Origin: an uncultured Lachnospiraceae bacterium
GTDB taxonomy: Bacteria > Bacillota_A > Clostridia > Lachnospirales > Lachnospiraceae
NCBI GenBank assembly: GCA_910587905.1
Contig: CAJUOF010000058.1
Coordinates: 1-10,340, forward strand
Reading direction: 5' to 3'
Length of the DNA stretch: 10,340 bases
The position numbers and the translations under genes were made by a program. The notes under the pieces are model-generated. The model saw only the letters and a program-made list of their open reading frames with translations. It did not search any database and had not been told where the DNA came from. Position 1 is the stretch's first letter. The number at the start of each line of letters is the position of its first letter. Below, in pieces: positions 5,706 to 10,340 of the stretch.

Positions 5706-5795
5706 TTGGATATACGGGAATTAAAGATGCAAGATCTCAAAATGCAGGATCTGGATATCAGAGAGCTGAAACTCAGACAGTTGGACATACAGGGA
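5706..5795 (+). repeat. Six 15-base units encoding a five-residue repeat
   Basis: Six consecutive in-frame units read LDIRE, LKMQD, LKMQD, LDIRE, LKLRQ, LDIQG, followed by a degenerate LKEKS. Units share the pattern Leu, Asp/Lys, Ile/Met/Leu, Arg/Gln, polar. The bases are partly conserved too (for example AAGATGCAAGAT and AAAATGCAGGAT), which points to expansion by slippage. The five-residue period resembles pentapeptide-repeat proteins more than a heptad coiled coil. Confidence 0.85.
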
Positions 5796-6464
5796 TTAAA
5801 AGAGAAAAGCCGGCAGATGGAGCTTGGCATCGAGATGGAGGAGAAAGTTCGCACGTTTGCCAACATCATGATGATGTATGAGTGTGCAATCCGGGAGGTA
5901 AAGACGAAGTTAGAGGTATTGGATAGCGAATTTTCCGTCCGTTACAACCGGAATCCTATTTCGTCGATCCGGTCCAGGATCAAGAAGCCGGCCAGCATTT
6001 ACAATAAATTGCAGAGATATGGATTGGAAATCAATGAGGAAAATGTGCTGACGGGACTCAACGACATCGCCGGAGTGCGGGTAGTCTGTGCCTTTATTGA
6101 CGATATCTACATGGTTGGCTCTCTTCTTGCCACACAGGACGACATCAAAGTCCTCAAAGTGAAGGACTATATTAAGAACCCAAAGCCCAACGGGTATCGG
6201 AGCTATCACATGATCGTGGAGGTTCCCGTGTTTTTTTCCAGAGGGAAGACGCCCATGCACGTGGAGGTCCAGATCCGGACCATCGCCATGGACTTTTGGG
6301 CCAGCTTAGAGCATCAGCTCCGCTACAAAAAGAACATAGAGAATGTGGAGGGGCACGAGGAGATCAGCGAGAGGCTTCTCACCTGCGCGGAGACCATCGC
6401 TGAGACGGACAGGCAGATGCAGGAGATCAAACGGATGATCGGTGAGTTCAAGGACCTGTCATAG
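5706..6464 (+). CDS. Small alarmone synthetase, (p)ppGpp synthase of RelP/YwaC type
   Basis: This enzyme should transfer pyrophosphate from ATP to GDP or GTP to make the stringent-response alarmone. With the TTG at 5706 as residue 1 (252 residues), the synthetase motifs are RIKKPAS (91-97), DIAGVRVVCAFIDDIY, KPNGYRSYH (160-168) and EVQIRTIAMDFWASLEH (187-203). There is no hydrolase, TGS or ACT domain, so it is a single-domain synthetase, closer by motif wording to YwaC/RelP than to YjbM/RelQ. Start choice: GGGAGG (5691-5696) lies nine bases before this TTG but directly abuts the in-frame ATG at 5697, which is too close. The ATG start (three more residues) cannot be excluded. The N-terminus is a five-residue tandem repeat not usual for the family. 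The gene lies 51 bases upstream of addB on the same strand and is divergent from the hemerythrins. Confidence 0.9.
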   Translation: MDIRELKMQDLKMQDLDIRELKLRQLDIQGLKEKSRQMELGIEMEEKVRTFANIMMMYECAIREVKTKLEVLDSEFSVRYNRNPISSIRSRIKKPASIYNKLQRYGLEINEENVLTGLNDIAGVRVVCAFIDDIYMVGSLLATQDDIKVLKVKDYIKNPKPNGYRSYHMIVEVPVFFSRGKTPMHVEVQIRTIAMDFWASLEHQLRYKKNIENVEGHEEISERLLTCAETIAETDRQMQEIKRMIGEFKDLS

Positions 6465-6469
6465 ACAGG
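6455..6469 (+). other. Short hairpin across the stop codon of the alarmone synthetase gene
   Basis: CCTGTC and GACAGG form a perfect six-pair stem with an ATA loop that includes part of the TAG stop codon. No T-run follows, so it is not a normal terminator. ATAGACAG is also directly repeated at 6461-6468 and 6472-6479. It might affect translation or processing between this gene and addB, but it could be chance. Confidence 0.35.
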
Positions 6470-6515
6470 GGATAGACAGAAGGTTGGCAGAAGAGAAGCA
6501 GAAAGGGAGAGAGCC

Positions 6516-9500
6516 ATGTCGCTTCAGTTTGTTTTCGGCGGTGCAGGTACGGGCAAGTCGTTTTATTTAAATCAAACGCTGGTGGAAGAGGCGGAAAAAA
6601 ATCCTGACGGACAGTTTTTCGCCATTGTGCCGGAGCAATTCACCATGGAGACTCAGAAAGAACTGGTCATGTTGAGCTCCGGACACAGTATCCTGAACAT
6701 TGATATTGTGAGCTTTGAACGTTTGGCCTACCGGGTGTTTGAAGAGCTGTCCTGTATGCCGGAGATCATTCTGGACGACATGGGGAAGAGCATGCTTCTT
6801 AGAAAGGCCTGTGCGTTGGTGGAACGTAAGCTCAAGGTCTACAGGCACCATCTGGACCGGGCCGGCTTTATTGAGCAGCTCAAATCGACCATGTCTGAAT
6901 TTGGACAGTACAGGATCGGGGAAGCGGAGCTTTTGGAGCTGGCAGAAAAGACGGAAAATCGGCCATTGCTGAATCGAAAGCTTAAAGATATGCAGCTTTT
7001 GTTTGACGCTTTTCGGGAGGCTATGGAGGAAGGGATGATCACAGCCGAGGAACTGCTCCCATCCCTGTGCCGGGTCATTCCACGCTCGAGAAAGCTCAGG
7101 GACAGTGTGATTACTCTGGACGGATTCACCGGATTTACACCGGCCCAGTATCAGGTGATCGGTGAGCTTCTTAAACATTGCAAAGCTCTTCGGGTGGCAG
7201 TCACCATTGACGATGCTGCCGATGTTTGGCGGGGCGGGAAGCAGGATGATTTCTTTGCACTGAGCCGGAAGACCATCTCTGTTTTAAGCAAAATGGCGTT
7301 GGACGAGAAGGCGGGGAGGGACGCGGATGTTCTGCTGACGGAGCCCAAACGCTTTGCTGGAGGGACGGGACTGGCCTTTTTGTCGGAGCGGCTGTTTCGT
7401 GGCGGGGGCGAAGTCTTTTCCGGTGAGAGGACGGGCATTTTTCTTTCGGGGGAGGCATCCCCCTCGGAGGAAGTTCGGGCCATGGCCAGGCGGCTGGCGG
7501 CCTTGGTGCGGGAAGAGGGGTATCGCTATCGGGAGATCGCGGTGGTCTGCGGTGATCTGGAAAGATACCGGCCATTGCTCGCACAGGCCATGGCGGAGAC
7601 AGGGCTTCCCACGTTTCTGGATGACAAGCGAAACCTCCTCACCAATCCGGTGGTGGAATTGATGCGGGCGGCGCTTGAGGTGGTGGAAAAAGATTTTTCC
7701 TATGAGAGCGTGTTCCGTTATCTGAAATGCGGATTCCTCTCCTTCGAGGAGGATGTTCTCTTTGAGATGGAAAATTATGTGCTGGCTTTGGGCATCCGGG
7801 GACACAGGAGGTGGGAAGCTCCCTGGGAAACTCTTTATAAGGGCGGAGAGCACATCAATCTCTTGGTGCTCAACGAAGCCAGGGAACAGGTGGCGGCGCC
7901 GCTCCTTGCCCTGCGGTCGACCTTTAAGAAGAAGGGGACGACGGTGCGGGAGATGACGGAAGCTCTGTTTCATTTTCTGGAGAAAGGCGGTGCGAGGGAG
8001 AGGCTTCTTGCCATGGCAGAAGGATTTGCGGCGGAGGGTTCTTATAGTTTGGCGAAGGAATATGAACAGGCTTACGGGCAGCTTTTGGATCTTTTCGACA
8101 GGATTGTAGGGCTTCTAGGGGAGGAGACTCTGTCTGTAAAGACGTATAATGACGTGTTGGACGCCGGATGCCGGGAGATTCGAGTCGGCGTGATTCCGGC
8201 GGCCCTGGACCGGATCCTGGTGGGGGACGTGGAACGGAGCCGTCTGAAAGATATCAAGGCCCTGTTTTTTATCGGGGTCAACGACGGGAATGTGCCGAAG
8301 CGGAAGAAACCTGGAGGGCTTTTGTCGGAGCTTGACCGGGAAGAATTATCCCCCTATGCGGAGCTTACGCCTTCCCGAAGGGAGAGCAGCCTGATCGACA
8401 AGTTTTATTTTTATCTGACCGTGACCAAGCCGTCCCACAGGCTGTATATTTCTTATGCGCTGGCGGACGAGATGGGGGAGAAAAAAACACCGTCCCCCTA
8501 TCTTGCCCATATCAGGAAGCTGTTTCCGGAGCTTCCTTCCGGAGAGGGAAAGGAGTCCTTGGTCCTTACAAGATCATTGGCTTTTCAAATGCTGGCCGAC
8601 GGCATGGAAGAATACCGGGCAGGAAGGTCTTCCGATCTCTGGGATGCCCTTTACGGCTGCCTCTCGGAGAACGGGGAGAACAGGGAGCTTCTGGAAAAGT
8701 TGGCGGATGCGGCCTTTTTTTCCTATGAGGGAGACCGGATCTCCAAAGCGGTGGCGAGAGTGCTTTACGGGGATCCGCTGACAGGAAGTGTAACCAGGCT
8801 GGAAACGTATGCCTCCTGTGCCTACGCTCAGTTTTTAACCTATGGTCTCCGGCTTGTGAAACGGAAGGAGTTTGAGTTTGCGGCTCTGGACATGGGCAAC
8901 GTGTTTCACAAGGCCATCGAGCTCTGTTTTCGGTATGCGGCTGAGGCGGGAACTCCTGTTTTCGGTATCGAGGAGGCAGGACGGAAGGAGCTTGTGAAAC
9001 GGGCGGTCGAGGAGGCGGCAGGCACCTTGGGAGGTAATGTACTGCATGCCTCCGCGAGGAATGAATATCTCCTTTCCCGGATGGGACGGATTACAGAAAA
9101 GACCATCTGGGCCTTGGGCGAACAGTTGAGGGCGGGAGAGTTTGTGCCTGCGGCCTTTGAGCTTGATCTTGCTCCGGGAGAGAGCGCCGCCATGCGCATT
9201 TCCCTGACGGAAGGGGGGAGCATGCAGCTAAAAGGTAAGATTGACCGGGTGGATCTTTTTGAGGAGGCGGACAAGGTCTATGTGAAGATCATCGATTATA
9301 AGTCCGGAGGCATGGATTTTGATCTGAATGCCGTTTACGATGGATTGGAGCTTCAGCTGGTGGTTTATCTGGACGCCGTTATGAGAAAGGAACAGAGAAA
9401 GCATCCGGACAAGGAGATTGTCCCGGCCGGTATGTTTTATTATCAGATTCAGGATCCGATTCTGGAGCGAAGGGGGACAGACGGAGGCTCTGAGGCCGCA

Positions 9501-9947
9501 GTTTTGGAGGCCCTGAGGCCAAAGGGAGTCTTTAACGGGGAAGAGCGGGTGGTCTCTCTCTTTCAGAAGGAGAGGGAGGAGGACGGAAAATCCAAGTGGA
9601 TTCCGGCGGTGATGAAAGACGGAGCGCCGGTTCCCGGGAAATCCGCCGCGATTTCCGGAAAACAGTTTGAACATCTCAGAAATTTTGTGTACCGGCAGAT
9701 GGAACGATTCGGCTCGGCCATCGCTGCCGGGGAAATTTCCGCGAGACCTTACAGGAGAAAGGACCGCACCGGCTGTGATTACTGTGAATTCCAGTCGGTG
9801 TGTGGCTTTGACCGGAAGCTTTCCGGGTACGAATACAGGCGGTTTGTGGAGAAGTCCCCGGAGGATATCTGGAAAGAGTTGGCAGACGGTGATGCCCGGA
9901 CGGGGGAAGCTGCGACGCAGAAGGCAGGTGAATCGACATGGCAGTGA
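6516..9947 (+). CDS. addB: AddB, nuclease/iron-sulfur subunit of the AddAB helicase-nuclease
   Basis: With AddA this subunit unwinds and resects double-strand DNA ends, recognises Chi and prepares 3' ends for RecA. The 1143-residue length is normal for AddB. The N-terminus has the Walker A loop GGAGTGKS (8-15). This is followed by VPEQFTMETQKEL, a hallmark of the family's inactivated helicase region. The C-terminal RecB-like nuclease shows GKIDRVD with Asp910, IIDYKSGG with Asp927 and Lys929, and the LQLVVYLDA helix. Four cysteines, Cys768 (YASCAY) and Cys1087, Cys1090, Cys1096 (CDYCEFQSVC), have the spacing of the 4Fe-4S cluster that pins the nuclease domain in Bacillus AddB. The ATG at 6516 has GGGAG about eight bases upstream. 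The end overlaps addA by 10 bases, so the two are translationally coupled. All key residues looked for are present, so the protein should be active. Confidence 0.97.
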   Translation: MSLQFVFGGAGTGKSFYLNQTLVEEAEKNPDGQFFAIVPEQFTMETQKELVMLSSGHSILNIDIVSFERLAYRVFEELSCMPEIILDDMGKSMLLRKACALVERKLKVYRHHLDRAGFIEQLKSTMSEFGQYRIGEAELLELAEKTENRPLLNRKLKDMQLLFDAFREAMEEGMITAEELLPSLCRVIPRSRKLRDSVITLDGFTGFTPAQYQVIGELLKHCKALRVAVTIDDAADVWRGGKQDDFFALSRKTISVLSKMALDEKAGRDADVLLTEPKRFAGGTGLAFLSERLFRGGGEVFSGERTGIFLSGEASPSEEVRAMARRLAALVREEGYRYREIAVVCGDLERYRPLLAQAMAETGLPTFLDDKRNLLTNPVVELMRAALEVVEKDFSYESVFRYLKCGFLSFEEDVLFEMENYVLALGIRGHRRWEAPWETLYKGGEHINLLVLNEAREQVAAPLLALRSTFKKKGTTVREMTEALFHFLEKGGARERLLAMAEGFAAEGSYSLAKEYEQAYGQLLDLFDRIVGLLGEETLSVKTYNDVLDAGCREIRVGVIPAALDRILVGDVERSRLKDIKALFFIGVNDGNVPKRKKPGGLLSELDREELSPYAELTPSRRESSLIDKFYFYLTVTKPSHRLYISYALADEMGEKKTPSPYLAHIRKLFPELPSGEGKESLVLTRSLAFQMLADGMEEYRAGRSSDLWDALYGCLSENGENRELLEKLADAAFFSYEGDRISKAVARVLYGDPLTGSVTRLETYASCAYAQFLTYGLRLVKRKEFEFAALDMGNVFHKAIELCFRYAAEAGTPVFGIEEAGRKELVKRAVEEAAGTLGGNVLHASARNEYLLSRMGRITEKTIWALGEQLRAGEFVPAAFELDLAPGESAAMRISLTEGGSMQLKGKIDRVDLFEEADKVYVKIIDYKSGGMDFDLNAVYDGLELQLVVYLDAVMRKEQRKHPDKEIVPAGMFYYQIQDPILERRGTDGGSEAAVLEALRPKGVFNGEERVVSLFQKEREEDGKSKWIPAVMKDGAPVPGKSAAISGKQFEHLRNFVYRQMERFGSAIAAGEISARPYRRKDRTGCDYCEFQSVCGFDRKLSGYEYRRFVEKSPEDIWKELADGDARTGEAATQKAGESTWQ

Positions 9948-10340
9948 AGTGGACGAGGGAGCAGGAGCAGATCATTGGACTCAAGGATCGGAACATTCTG
10001 GTGGCGGCGGCGGCGGGAAGCGGAAAGACGGCAGTTTTGGTGGAACGGATTATGGCGATGATTACAGACCGGAAAAGACCGGTAGATATCGATCGGCTTC
10101 TGGTGGTGACGTTCACCAACGCGGCAGCCGCCCAGATGCGGGAGCGGATCGGAAAGCGGCTGTCGGAGCAGCTTCTACTCTTCCCGGGAGATAATAATTT
10201 AAAAAGGCAGGAGGATCTTCTCCCCCATGCAAAGATCATGACCATCGACAGCTTCTGTCTCCATGTGGTCCGAAACTATTTTAGCTTCCTGGAGCTGGAT
10301 CCGGATTTTCGGATCGGGGACGAGGGGGAGCTGACGCTGC
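9938..10340 (+). CDS. addA: AddA, helicase-nuclease subunit, N-terminal 134 residues (cut by window edge)
   Basis: This is the beginning of the large UvrD/PcrA-like (SF1A) helicase and nuclease subunit that works with AddB on broken DNA ends. Visible helicase motifs are the Q-like opening MAVKWTREQEQII, motif I (Walker A) AAAAGSGKT at 23-31, motif Ia VVTFTNAAAAQMRERI and motif Ib around KIMTIDSFCLHVV. These match AddA rather than PcrA or UvrD. The ATG at 9938 lies within the last codons of addB (ACATGGCAGTGA, addB stop at 9945-9947), with AGGTG about eight bases upstream, typical of coupled addB-addA translation. The reading frame is open to the window end. The rest of the helicase and the C-terminal nuclease lie outside. 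Confidence 0.96.
   Translation, partial: MAVKWTREQEQIIGLKDRNILVAAAAGSGKTAVLVERIMAMITDRKRPVDIDRLLVVTFTNAAAAQMRERIGKRLSEQLLLFPGDNNLKRQEDLLPHAKIMTIDSFCLHVVRNYFSFLELDPDFRIGDEGELTL

Noticed and set aside
7151..7973. Overlapping minus-strand reading frames inside addB.
   Set aside because: They lie opposite a clearly coding AddB frame, and their composition (rich in Pro, Arg, Ser and His) is typical of antisense translation.
9667..10194. A 175-residue plus-strand frame across the addB-addA junction.
   Set aside because: It is out of frame with both addB and addA, which show clear family motifs here. Its Gly/Arg-rich content is a shadow.

Overview
The window looks like a chromosomal segment of an anaerobic Firmicute, probably a clostridium and perhaps a Lachnospiraceae-type organism. 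The grounds are an AddB/AddA pair (the Gram-positive counterpart of RecBCD), phosphotransbutyrylase/butyrate-kinase type enzymes, bacteriohemerythrins, a small alarmone synthetase, strong GGAGG ribosome-binding sites and canonical sigma-A promoters. Species cannot be named from the sequence. I see no mobile element, tRNA, rRNA or CRISPR array, and no gene-free stretch longer than 300 bases.

Left part (1-3610, all minus strand): a catabolic unit read right to left. A GntR/FCD-type regulator (2817-3533) has its own sigma-A promoter and a strong terminator. After a 192-base gap follow a CoA-acylating aldehyde dehydrogenase (1260-2624), a phosphate acyltransferase of the Ptb family (295-1239) and a butyrate-kinase-like acyl kinase (1-316, cut by the window edge). 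Together these would turn an aldehyde into acyl-CoA, then acyl phosphate, then a free acid plus ATP, with one NADH made. The natural aldehyde is unknown. A near-identical 15-base motif lies in both promoter regions (2683-2697 and 3566-3580) and is the best candidate for the regulator's operator.

Middle part (3612-5528, minus strand): two tandem paralogues, each an N-terminal bacteriohemerythrin domain with a complete set of di-iron ligands joined to the same roughly 160-residue C-terminal domain, which I cannot assign firmly. They look like oxygen-binding sensor or effector proteins from a tandem duplication.

Right part (5650-10340, plus strand): divergent from the hemerythrins, an extended -10 promoter precedes a small (p)ppGpp synthetase of the RelP/YwaC type. 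Its N-terminus carries an unusual five-residue tandem repeat. 51 bases later come addB (complete) and addA (first 134 codons, cut by the window edge), which overlap by 10 bases. AddAB is the helicase-nuclease that processes double-strand breaks for recombination.

Most genes belong to well-known families. The parts worth a second look are the hemerythrin-fused C-terminal domain, the repeat-bearing alarmone synthetase, the orphan aldehyde-to-acid operon with a divergent kinase, and the shared operator-like motif.
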